Assembly (NCBI GenBank): GCA_033002965.1
Contig: JAURVB010006416.1
Location: 80,288 to 144,287, forward strand
Reading direction: 5' to 3'
Length of the DNA: 64,000 bases
DNA from: Piper betle
Taxonomy: Eukaryota > Streptophyta > Magnoliopsida > Piperales > Piperaceae
In this document: positions 10,333-20,359 of the stretch, in pieces
Layout of the letters: each line of letters opens with the position of its first letter
Position numbering within the stretch: position 1 is the stretch's first letter
The notes under the pieces: generated by a model
What the model was told of the DNA's origin: nothing
Databases searched by the model: none
Seen by the model: only the letters and a program-made list of their open reading frames with translations
Made by a program: the position numbers and the translations under genes

Positions 10333-13020
10333 TTTGGGATCTATGTAGGGGAGACTAGGGGTAGATTAGTTAGTTAGGATTGTTTTAAGGACTTTTTTGG
10401 AATAGTGAAAAAGGATGGGAGTATACAAGGTTATGGGCTATGGGGGGGGGAGGTGCTCAATTTTCTCCACTTTTTGCAAACCCTAGTCGCCATTCTCTCC
10501 CCCCTTCTCTCTACTCCATCATCCCTGTGGCTCTTCACTTTTTGTCTATTTGACCTCTCTCTATTAGTGGTGATTGTGCAAAAGAGTTAGTGTTGCAAGG
10601 ACTAGACAATCATTGAGAAGAGATTATTAATTCTAACTAAAACAAGTTAATTGTGTAGATTTATCCATCAACTTCATGTGTCATTTTATTTCATGCTGTT
10701 TACATGTTTTTTCTTTCATCTTCTATGCATATACATGTGCGTTTAAACCATCTAATTAATATTTATTACATTAATTGATGTGTAGAATTGTTGTAAATCT
10801 TATTTACATGTTACAACTATGATCTAACAATGATTCAAGTTAGAATAGTTTAATTACAACGTGTATAGAGTGTTTACACCCTATGCTAAGTATTTTTTTC
10901 TCTAATTTAAAATCATAGAAAAGTAAATTGAATCAAATTAGATTAAAAACCTATTACAACCCATAATTCGATTTGTAGAGAGCAAAGATCTTGTTAATGT
11001 TTAATAAATTAGTTCAAAACATAAAAGATAAGCAAATTTACCTAAAAACCCTAGTCGCAGCTCCATGACTCTAAATAGTGGCGCCACAACACTACATATA
11101 GGAGTTGTTGAAGTCCAGGCTCAGCTCCGTGGCACCCAAACCCATGGCTATCAGCACCGCAACTCTCACTTAATGTATGGTTTACTGTGATCCAATGCTA
11201 TGAAGCTTGTACTCTCTGCGATAAATGTTGCAACCTTCAAATGCTGTGAAAATTAATGCATGCTCTAGTGCCACGGCGCCCAGGTCCAGTGTCAACACTC
11301 AAACCCTAATCCTAATTTCTTGATAAAATTAATGTTTATGCTTCTTATATTTTATGCCTATGATTATTTAAACATTATGTGATGCTTGTATAATGTTCTA
11401 TACTTCTTAATTGTGTTGTTAAGATATTGTATGACATCTTCATCATGTTCATATCATGGCATAACATCTAGACATATAAGCTAGTTTGGGTTGAGAATAG
11501 AATTATATTATTGTTCCACTTAGGATGGTCATTGTTGAGCATCCAGGATCTCATATTTGCACACTAAGCATGTCTATTTTTAGTTATTATTTGGGGCACT
11601 TTATGAACCTTTGTTTGGCGATGTTTAGATGAATTAATCGAAGATTGAAGTAGTTTTTTAAAAAAATGCAATTATGTTATCAATACAAGTTATTAAGTTA
11701 TCAACTTGTCAAGTAATCAATACCCTGATATTAGTATGAAGTTAAAACTTTTAATTTTTGCATATTAAGTCGAAGCTCAATGCCTAGACCTAACAATTTA
11801 TTTTAGCGTAGTTTTACTTTAATTCCCATAAAAGCTCAGCAAACGTACTACACCATAAGCTTTGGTGCATCTCTTAAGATGGAAGTAAGGTCCATGTTCT
11901 AAGGCTTCTATCTTGATGTGCTAGTGATCACCGGTAGTTTACTCATATTTCATGTGGGTCTTATGATAGCCATTGCATTTCCCAAACCTAATTAAAGATG
12001 CATTAACTCACAGTCAATACCAAAAGTACCAAAGTGCCAAATTATCGGAGTGGAGGCTGTCAAGGAACCAAGACAAATACTTAGTTTTTTTTCAAGTGTT
12101 TTACATTGTGTTCTTGCCACCCATGTTAGGTGTTGAACTTAGCATTCATATTTGATGTAAGTTAAGTCACCAAGGCTTACCTGTAAGTCACATGGGTAGT
12201 TAAGTCAGTTATATTTTCATGTTTTATATTCTAATTATATTAATCTACTAGGGCTTATTAGTAATTCACATGACTAGTGTTAATTAGTTAATAAGTTAAT
12301 TAGTTTATCAATATACTGCTTATCAACTTTCATGCTATGTACGTGTAATTCAGTATTCAAGTCATATGTAAGGTGCATGTTACAAGTTATTTTAGTTATC
12401 TCTATGTTATATTATTTTCAACTATATGAGGGTATGATCAATGTTTTATGTGGTTTTTTACATCGTTCAATCATTTGTAGTTTAGTCTTATTTTTCTATT
12501 ATTTATAACCTACATATATAAGTATTGTTATCAGTACTGACGGGACAAATTTGCTTGTGTGCAAGTAGTAGAGGCCTTTACAGTGATGGGATAGAACTCA
12601 ATTCTTAGAACTTAGTTTTATGTTATTTGTTTTATTTGCATATTAGTATAATAGTTTAGTGGACTTTTTCAATGATGTGGTACTCAAAAGATATATTTTA
12701 TTTGGATATATGGGCATATGTAGTGGTCATATTTGATGACATAATGAAACAATCAATATATATAGTTTATTTTTGCAATTTACATGCTTAATTGTTTAAA
12801 TTGTTATCAGTTAATCATGTCAATCGCATATTAAGTAATGACCTAGGTTTATGGAGTGTCATGTGTAAAAATTTGGATCATTACATCTAATTCTAGTATC
12901 CTAACTCATGCCTCTGAATTAGATTTCATGCTATTTTTATGAAACTTTGAAAATTTTAGATTGTCTTAGGTTCAAGCAAATATTGGTAAATTGAAAATTA
13001 ATTTTAAATAAATAATGATA
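10333..13020. other. Long non-coding stretch, probable LTR debris
   Basis: No convincing gene. An AAACCCTAGTCGCC-type motif with a C-rich patch (about 10480-10520) and an LTR-like terminus GGATCATTACA (ends 12885) hint that much of this is an old long gypsy LTR, since similar CCCTAGCCGCC patches occur in the LTR at 62851. Short open frames here show no family resemblance. Confidence 0.35.
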
Positions 13021-13057
13021 TGTTGAAGGAGCGGTGCCAACTTTGTGCACATGTGCA

Positions 13058-13633
13058 TGTTGGGTTTATCCCACATCGGTTGTAGAGGTTGTTGGTGAAT
13101 TGTATATGAGGTAATGGGAAAACCTTAATTCTTGAGCTAGCTTTTGGATTAAGAGAGCCCGATGACACCTATTGAGAGTTTCTTTGGTTGTTTAAAGTTC
13201 TTTTTGGGGGCCGAAGGGTCCAACAAGTGGTTTTTAGAGCTTGGGTGGGTCCAAAGGACCCAACAAGTGGTATCAGAGCCAAGTTAGAGCCGAGGTTTGC
13301 CTATGCCGATTGTTGTTGTTTCCTTCCATGGGTTCCACCTGATGATTTGAAGAGGTGGGTGCCATCTGATTTAAGGGGAGTTGTCAGACGATAATGGTTT
13401 CAGGCCACGCCCGATGTGTAAGGGGAGTTGTTGGGTTTATCCCACATTGGTCGCAGAGGTTGTTGGTGAATTGTATATAGGCTAATGGGAAAGCCTTAAT
13501 TCTTGAGCTAGCTTTTGGATTAAGTGAGGCCCGTGACACCTATTGCGAGTTTATTTGGTTGTTTAAAGTCCTTTTTGGGGGCCCAAAGGGTCCAACAGTG
13601 GTTTCGGAGCTTGGGGGTCCAAAAGGCCCAACA
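13058..13633 (+). mobile_element. TRIM (miniature LTR retrotransposon), complete
   Basis: A textbook terminal-repeat retrotransposon in miniature, 576 bp. The left LTR is 13058-13265 and the right LTR 13429-13633, both TGTTGGGTTTATCCCACAT...CCCAACA. The primer site TGGTATCAGAGCC (13268-13280) lies just inside the left LTR, and a polypurine tract AAGGGGAGT (13420-13428) abuts the right LTR. The internal 163 bp has no coding capacity. It is flanked by an exact 5-bp target duplication GTGCA (13053-13057 and 13634-13638). It would depend on a larger element for reverse transcriptase and integrase. The CCCACAT-CGG motif is common in plant TRIM LTRs. There is no 5S rRNA segment, so it is not Cassandra. 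Confidence 0.9.
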
Positions 13634-14139
13634 GTGCAAGTGAACCAAGGCACCTTTTCACCAACCTAGGATGAACCACGTGAGACAGTTCGTAGTATGT
13701 TCAGACCTGCCAATTTTGACCTGCATACCTGCAACTCTGTACACCTACAACATACGTTTTGACTGGCAAAGGCCCCTTCACATCTGCAATTATTCCCCAC
13801 TTAATTTGACAGATCCACCCACTCACACTTTCTAACCATTGGATAGCCGACTTGTGGAGCAAGGAAGAAACATTACAACCTACCCCCAATAAATAAGAAG
13901 CCACTTGTGTCTAGTTGTTGATTATAAAAGTGCAAGGAAGCTTCCTCCAGCCCAACTTCCCTTGGACTCCATCTTGAATAATTTAGACTATTGGAGACAA
14001 GTCCGCCAACTCCACTCAATTTCAAAGGGACAAGGGAATGAATTGGAAATGCTATGAAAAGGTTAACACCTATGCCAAATTTGAGGAAGGAAACCACCAA
14101 GAAGATGTTGCATGCTCATGAAAAACTTCAACCCATCAT

Positions 14140-14149
14140 CTATATATAC
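14140..14149 (+). promoter_or_regulatory. TATA box-like element
   Basis: CTATATATACCCC followed about 30 bases later by an A/G-rich start region and a long pyrimidine-rich leader. It is positioned like the promoter inside an LTR. No downstream coding region is recognisable before 15283. Confidence 0.35.
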
Positions 14150-14387
14150 CCCTGCTCACATTAAGGATAAAAGACATGATAGAGGAGGATATACATAGAT
14201 CATACTTCTTAGATATATCATAGATTAGAGAAGGCATCTGAAGGAGAAAACTCACTCTTCCTCTCTTCTTCTTTTGTACTCCCAAGTTGAAGATTTCTAA
14301 AGAGAAGTTGTGGATGGCAAGTTGCAAGAGGAAGCACCGTAGAAGAGAAGCTCACGATAGGACTTCGTCCCTACAAATTTACAAACA

Positions 14388-15282
14388 CTTTGTTTCTCTT
14401 CTACTATGTTGTCTTCTTTGAAAAATTCATGATGTACTCTTACTCTCTTATGGGGTAACACTTGGTGTATGATGGATCTAGGGTAATGTATAATATAACT
14501 TGTTTTTATTATCTTGTTACACTTCTTGTTAGTTGATTACTTTATACTATTACTTAATGCTTCAAAGGGTAGATAACTTTTGTATGATTAAGAGACTTGG
14601 TTGAGATCTATAAATAAGCAAGCCAATGATATCTATGGATGAAGTAGTTTATGAGTTTAACTGAAGGAAATCATTAGATTCATAGATATCTGCATAAGGG
14701 TGTTAATCTTAATGTGTCGACTAAGTACTTGTTTGCATAGGAATGTGAAATGATGCTAGGGCAGTAGGCTGTAATAAAATGTGAAAGCCTGTTAGAATTA
14801 AATACGTTTTCCTAAATATCAATTGTAAGTATGTGTAACTTGATTAAAATAACATGATATGTTATTTATCAACCTAGTGATTAACTGTGTTACTAACTAC
14901 TCCTACTAGTATTGTATCTACTGTGGGTTTGTGTGCACTGAGGGGTCACTGTTAATATCCATTAGCACTCTTTTGTGGCCAATTTCCTTACATTCTAGAT
15001 GGTAGAGTCTGATGTGATTTTTGACATGATTCGATGTCAGAGAATAGAGCATTGATTGATTGCAAGAAGACAATGGTATATTTTAGAAAGGGTAGATGGC
15101 ACTGCACTTTTCAAGGGCAAGGATGGGAAATTTCATCGAGAATTGTGAGTTATCACAAAATTTCAAAGTATATGGATTGAGGATATGGAATGATCACGGT
15201 TGTGTGGTTGTATACCAACAAAGAGAAACTGGGGGTACCATCTATTCCTATTGTTCAAACAAAAAGTCGGATGTGGGAGAAT
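14388..15282. other. Non-coding stretch before element D
   Basis: Short open frames only (for example 15096-15287), none with a recognisable domain. I see no repeats in it. Confidence 0.35.
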
Positions 15283-16648
15283 TGTGACCTGCCCGTTTCG
15301 AGCCACAAGCCAAGTGTTACTATTGAAACTAAGTATCTAATCAACTAATTTTTTTATTAAATGCCAAGATTTTAAACACCATGACATAAAATATAATATA
15401 ATAATTGCTCGTAATAATCTGAGCCCATGAACTGAACCAAAATCCCACTACTATGTAAACAATCTAGAGAAAAGAATAGTCCAATAACCGAGTCCTCCAG
15501 TAGTCCCGACACTACCCATCCTTCCATGCTCATACCTGCGGAGGCAATTCCGTGCTAGTGATAAAAACACTAAGTCATATAATTACAAGAAACAATTAAT
15601 ATATTTCACAACATCATTAATTATATCTTTAAGTGATTATGAGCCTATGCTAAGCTCTTAATATGATGAGAGGGTGTCTGCCCATCAAGCTAGAATCTCA
15701 TATATGCATACACATGTTATGTGGCCCTCTGCCTATAATTACCGATATTTACCATTGACTCACCCTCTCGGTATCACAAATGTATAACGAGTCATCTTGC
15801 GCCATTGTGCCATGTTACCCCTTTCGGCATAGGGGCAGGTATTTAAGGGTGTTGCCTCATGTCAAGACTCCCATATAATAATTTTTAAGGGTGCTGCACC
15901 GTGTTGTCACTCACACAGTAATTTTTAAGGGTGCTGCCCCTTGTTGGGACTCTGATATAGTAATTTTTAAGGGTTCTACCCCGTATCGGGATTACCACAT
16001 AGTAATTTTTTAAGGGTGCTGCCCCATGTCGGGACTCCCACATAGTAATTTTTCAAGGGTGCTACCCCGTGTCGGGACTCCTACATAGTAATTTTTAAAG
16101 GTGTTGCCCCATGTTAGGACTCCTACATAAGAATACATAACATTTTGAGTAATTATACAGACCTGGTATTGTGATGAGAAACCTGCAATTATGACACACA
16201 ATCCTAAATCCTTCTTTTTATGAGTCAAATTTACTCATAAACTATCAAAAGGATGTTTCATTTAACATCAACAAAACTCTCCTTTATATAGAAGAATATG
16301 TGTGGAATTCAATAAGTTAATATATTAAACTTTATTAATATGTGTGGAATTCAAGAAATCACTACATTAAATTTTATAAAAAAGAATGTTATGACTCACA
16401 ATTATATCAATTTTTTTGATAACAAAAAGTCAAAAAATTGACTATTGAATTAATGTGAATGGGTCCAAATCCCAAAAATTTAACAAATAAAACTTATTTA
16501 AAACTATTGTATCTATATTCTAAAGGTTATAATAAATAATTTATTATATTGATTTTTAAGCATTAAATTAATTAAATATTATTTATGGTTCGTTCTAAGA
16601 TTTACAAAACCTAAAAAATAACCTAATTATTTTTTTCGGGGTTTTACA
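15283..16648 (-). repeat. Left (3') LTR of element D
   Basis: About 1.37 kb. It pairs with 17764-19085 along its whole length, including the GAGCCAC(A/G)AGCCAAGTGT start, the 42-bp tandem array and the GGGGTTTTACA end. Confidence 0.85.
15850..16135. repeat. 42-bp tandem array in left LTR of D
   Basis: About six units of a 42-bp sequence built on GTAATTTTTAAGGGTGCTGC followed by CCCGTGTCGGGACTCCCACA, with scattered C/T differences and one 1-base insertion. The unit length is divisible by three, so a false reading frame runs through it on the minus strand. Confidence 0.9.
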
Positions 16649-16720
16649 ATCTCGCCAACTTGGGAATTTTCATCCTTGAAAATATAATAGGGTCATAAGG
16701 AGAAAAATTGGGGTTTTACA
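16649..16720. repeat. Tandem duplication of LTR/PPT junction in D
   Basis: The sequence GGGGTTTTACAATCTC(G/C)CCA with the following CTTGGGAATTTTC and GAAAATATAAT occurs twice, ending the LTR at 16648 and again at 16720. On the minus strand it contains the purine-rich GGGGAGAT before TGTAAAACCCC, so the polypurine tract was duplicated. Confidence 0.75.
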
Positions 16721-17763
16721 ATCTCCCCAGCTTGGGAATTTTTCGTCCTCGAAAATATAATGGAGAAAAATTGGTGTGTTTTTTTGATTTAAGCATTGCC
16801 ACTCATATGCATAGCTAAAGTGGGGCACAGTGTCCCATGACACTGTTGTCCATATTACACAGGTGTCCCATACCATCCCATACCGATGTTATGCTTTAAA
16901 ATACGTCTAAAATGTTCTCTAACTAAATAGAAGTTTATTAATATTCTAAAGATATGTCTCCATAAATAAATTATATACACGATACCTTAGGGTCTCATAT
17001 CCTTCTAATGGTTCCCTTTTAATTTGCCTTTGACTTAAAACTTGTTCCAAATCTAGAAGTCGCACTTGAATCCCCACTAGGGAATTTTTTTTATTCTCAA
17101 CTCTTCAAAACATCCCCTCACTGTTAATATTTATATTAGCATTACTTCATCTCTTTCTTCTTACTTTTATTACCTTTATTTTATTTTTTGGCAATAAAAA
17201 GGTACATAGTTATGCATAATATATGATATAAAGCGCCCTATCAACTTCTTGCACATTATTTTTTAATTATTTAACAATTAACCAAATTTTTGTATCATCT
17301 AATGGTCATTTTTCTCTAGTGACTTACAAATTATTTGTACACCGTACGGACATCATTTTTTTTAAGAAGAAATATCTTGAACTATGTAATATCGTTGTTA
17401 CCACAACCTCTCAACCTGTCACTTTTAACTCTTGGCCTAGTCCAATCTTGTCTTTAGCATTCATTTCTAAACCTTGAGTAATCTCTAGGTTTTTAGGACA
17501 TCATTGTATCCACAACAACTGAATTGGATGCCCCTCTAGTCTCTACACCCTTAGGAAGTTATCAAAAGTTTTTTTATATTAACTCCCATTGTTGACGTTC
17601 ACCTGCAACCCATTTTGTATACACTCATAATTACTTACCATCTAAAACAATAAAAATTAATTCTATAAAAGAAATTTATCCTTGGGACAGTGGACTCTTA
17701 GACTTTCAATTAGGTAAGGTTTGATTTGCATGTTTACATGGGAAACACAGCTCTGATACCACT
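16721..17763 (-). other. Leader-like internal region of element D
   Basis: No coding potential. It shares long stretches with the region left of the primer site in element B, for example CATATGCATAGCTAAA and the block containing GGTACATAGTTATGCATAAT (compare 29257-30338). The primer site is at 17750-17761. Confidence 0.75.
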
Positions 17764-19085
17764 TATAACGACCCACCCATTCCGAGCCACGAGCCAAGTG
17801 TAACTATCGAAATTAAGTGTCTAATAAATTAATTTTTCTATTAATTGTCAAGATTTTAAACACCATGACATAAAATGTAATATAATAAATGCTCGGAATA
17901 ATCTAAGCCCATGAACTGAACCAAAATCTCACTGCCATGCAAACAATCCAGAGAAAAGGATAGTCCAATAACAGAGTCCTCCAGCTATCTCGACCAAACC
18001 ATCCTTTCATGCTCATATCTGTGAAGGTAATTCTGCATTAGTGATAAAAACACTAAGTCATATAATTACAAGAAACAATAAATATATTCCACAACAACAT
18101 TAATTATGTCTTTTAGTGATTATGAGCTATGCTAAGCTCCTAATATGCTGGGAGGGTGGCCACCCATCCAGCTACAATCCCATGTATGCTCACACATGCT
18201 ATGTAGCCCTCAGCATGTAGTTATCGATATTTTCCATTGACTCACCTCTCAGTATCACAAGTGCATAATGAATCGTCTTGTGCCACTGTGCCCTATCACC
18301 CTTTATGGCATGGGGGCAGGTATTTAAGGGTGCTACCTTATATCAGGACTCCCACATACTTTTTTTAAGGGTGTTGCCCCGTGTCGGGACTCCCACATAG
18401 TAATTTTTAAAGGTGTTGCCTCGTGTTGGGACTCCCACATAGTAATTTTTAAGGGTGTTGCCCCATGTTGGGTCTCCCACATAGTAATTTTTAAGGGTGT
18501 TGCCCTGTGTCGGGACTCCCGCATAGTAATTTTTAAGGGTGCTGCCTCGTGTTGGGACTCCCACATAAGAATACATAACATTTCGAGTAATTATACGGAC
18601 CTGGTATTGTGATGAGGAACCCGCAACTATGACACACGATCCTAAAGCCTTCCCTTTCTGAGTCAAATGTACTCACAAACTATCAAGAGGATGTTTTATT
18701 TCACATCAATAGAACTCTCCTTTATATAGAAGAATATGTATGGAATTCAAGAAGTCATTATATTAAACTTTACTAATATTTGTCGAATTCAAGAAGTCAC
18801 TATATTAAATTTTATAAATAAGAACGTAATCACTCATAATTATATCAATTTGTGTGATAACAAAAAGTAAAAAATTTGAATATTGCATTAATGCGAGTGG
18901 GTTCAAATCCCAAAAATTTATCAAATAAAACTTATTTAAAACTATTGTACCCGTACTCTAAAGGTTACAATTGATAATTTATGATATTGATTGTAAAGAA
19001 TTAATTTAATTAAATATTATTTATGGTTTGTTCTAAGATTTACAAAACCCTAAAAATAACTTAATTGTTTTTTTTGGGTTTTACA
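17764..19085 (-). repeat. Right (5') LTR of element D
   Basis: About 1.32 kb, partner of 15283-16648. It starts TATAACGACCCACCC (TG decayed to TA) and ends GGGTTTTACA. Confidence 0.85.
18330..18568. repeat. 42-bp tandem array in right LTR of D
   Basis: About five to six copies of the same 42-bp unit as at 15850-16135. The first unit is shortened. Read on the minus strand it encodes a repeating 14-residue pattern (NYYVGVPTRGNTLK and variants), which I consider an accident of the unit length. Confidence 0.9.
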
Positions 19086-19560
19086 AGCGGGGATGGGCGG
19101 CGACAGGTTTGGGTGGCAACGGTGGGGGCGGGGTGTGTAGGGAACTGGCGGGGGTGGCAGTGCGGGGAGTGGGGCTAGCGGGGTCAGTAGGGGGCGGGAT
19201 GTGTGGGGGAGTGGGGCTGGTGGTGGGGAGTCTGGACACCGACGGTGGGGGGTGGGGTTGTAGGGGATGGGTGGGAAAGGGCGTGAGAGGGATGGCCGGG
19301 GGTTGGGGCGGGGCCACCGGCCGGGGGTGGGGGCGACGGAGAAGGAGGCGGCATCATTTGGAGGAAGAGAAGCACAAGAGGGACAGTGGCATTTTTATAA
19401 TTAAAACTTGACTCGACTTTAACTCGAGTAAAAAATAATAACTAACTCTAAATAATTAAAAAAATCCATAAAATATGAAAAATAAATATTATGAAATATA
19501 ATACACACTTAAGATTAAAATAACATATTCTATAATTAATAACCCTACCAATTTTGACCA
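19086..19560 (-). repeat. Fragment of an A-family LTR
   Basis: A very GC-rich block (19086-19370) followed by GACTCGACTTTAACTCGAGT, AATAATAACTAACTCTAAAT and ATGAAATATAATACACACTT. The same succession occurs in the element A LTR at about 22500-22690 and in its partner near 43260-43400. It starts abruptly where element D ends. The G-rich open frames here are compositional artefacts. Confidence 0.6.
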
Positions 19561-20359
19561 ATTTAACTAAACTGATTCTTGTCCAATTTTTGATGAATTG
19601 GTCCTATTCAATGACTCCCTTCTAATCAGATTCAACATCTGATTCTGATTTTTGCCACTATTTTTGGTTTAAAGATGTGAGTTTGTAAAATCTGTGCCCT
19701 TTGGCTTAGAATTTTGTATGCTTTTCATTTTGATTTGGCCTTTGGTTTAATTCAATTTGCCTTTTAGTTTGATTTGGTTTGGCTTGTCTTTTGGCTCCTT
19801 GTTCTAGGGAGAGTTGGTGTTACTAGTGCCTTTGTTGGAAGGCTTTGGCTCATGTAGGTGTTATTAGTGTGGTTTTGTTTGGCATGTGTTGTGTTTTAAA
19901 AGTAGTTAATAGGGTCGTTTACACATTAGAGGGGTCATTTTCGAGGGGTGTTTTAGTCATGCATTTAGTGTTAAGATATTATCAAATACCTAAGTTCATA
20001 TAACCTTTGGCTTGTTGTCACACAACTTCTTGATAGTCTTTGACTTTACATACGTTTGATTTCATACTCATTTAAAATTTCTTTAGTATTGTACCATTAT
20101 GAAAATCAAAAAATTTATATAAGTACAATTTAATTAGAGTTATAATGATGTCATGAATCATTTCACATTAATAGACCATACCACATAGTTGGTCGTATCT
20201 ATAAATTATACGTGTATTCATGTAACTTTTAATTTTCTATACCAAAATTTATTGTCTTTTCATTTTTCTATGACAAACTTTGTTTTTATAAACACATCTT
20301 TCTACCCAAAATTCCAAATCATCCTTCCACCTTTTATCGAGTTTTCCCAACATTGTCAT
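19561..20359. other. Non-coding stretch before element A
   Basis: No gene and no paired repeat. It is T-rich with many TTTGG motifs between 19660 and 19900. Confidence 0.4.

Larger units (their letters stand above)
13021..14387 (+). repeat. Possible LTR with promoter, split by a TRIM
   Basis: Sequence on either side of the TRIM (13058-13633) reads on smoothly once the TRIM and its duplication are removed. Downstream is a TATA box (TATATATACC at 14141) followed by a leader with CTTCCTCTCTTCTTCTTTTG and then ACAAACA near 14387. TG start, TATA box and CA end are what a Copia-type solo LTR looks like, but there is no second copy and no target duplication to prove it. Short minus-strand frames at 13701-14100 match nothing I recognise. 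Confidence 0.3.
15283..19085 (-). mobile_element. Non-autonomous gypsy-family element D (two LTRs, no genes)
   Basis: Left LTR 15283-16648 and right LTR 17764-19085 are clear homologues, each starting near GACC(T/C)(G/A)CCC and ending GGTTTTACA. The primer site TGGTATCAGAGC on the minus strand (17750-17761) puts the 5' LTR on the right. The internal region of about 1.1 kb has no gag or pol. It matches the 5' leader of element B (around 29240-30338), which keeps integrase and RNase H. D is therefore a deletion derivative of the B family. The flanks (AGAAT / AGCGG) do not form a target duplication, so one side has probably been rearranged. Confidence 0.8.

Noticed and set aside
13268..13281. 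tRNA-like motif TGGTATCAGAGCC and its other occurrences
   Set aside because: These are primer binding sites complementary to initiator-Met tRNA, adjacent to LTRs, and not tRNA genes. No cloverleaf is present.
13058..13633. Cassandra-type TRIM with 5S rRNA promoter
   Set aside because: No 5S rRNA internal control region is present in either LTR. Only the general TRIM structure fits.
13701..14100. Minus-strand open frames of 67-75 codons
   Set aside because: No recognisable domain and no splice support. They fall within LTR-like sequence and overlap each other in different frames.
15850..16135. Regular repeats resembling a CRISPR array (also 18330-18568)
   Set aside because: The 42-bp units are directly tandem with no unique spacers. 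They lie inside retrotransposon LTRs of a plant genome.
18343..18666. 107-codon frame with 14-residue repeats
   Set aside because: Explained by the 42-bp minisatellite being a multiple of three. No counterpart frame is maintained in the left LTR because of a one-base insertion.
19081..19411. Gly- or Pro-rich open frames on both strands
   Set aside because: A G-rich low-complexity LTR fragment. Long frames on both strands are expected from composition.
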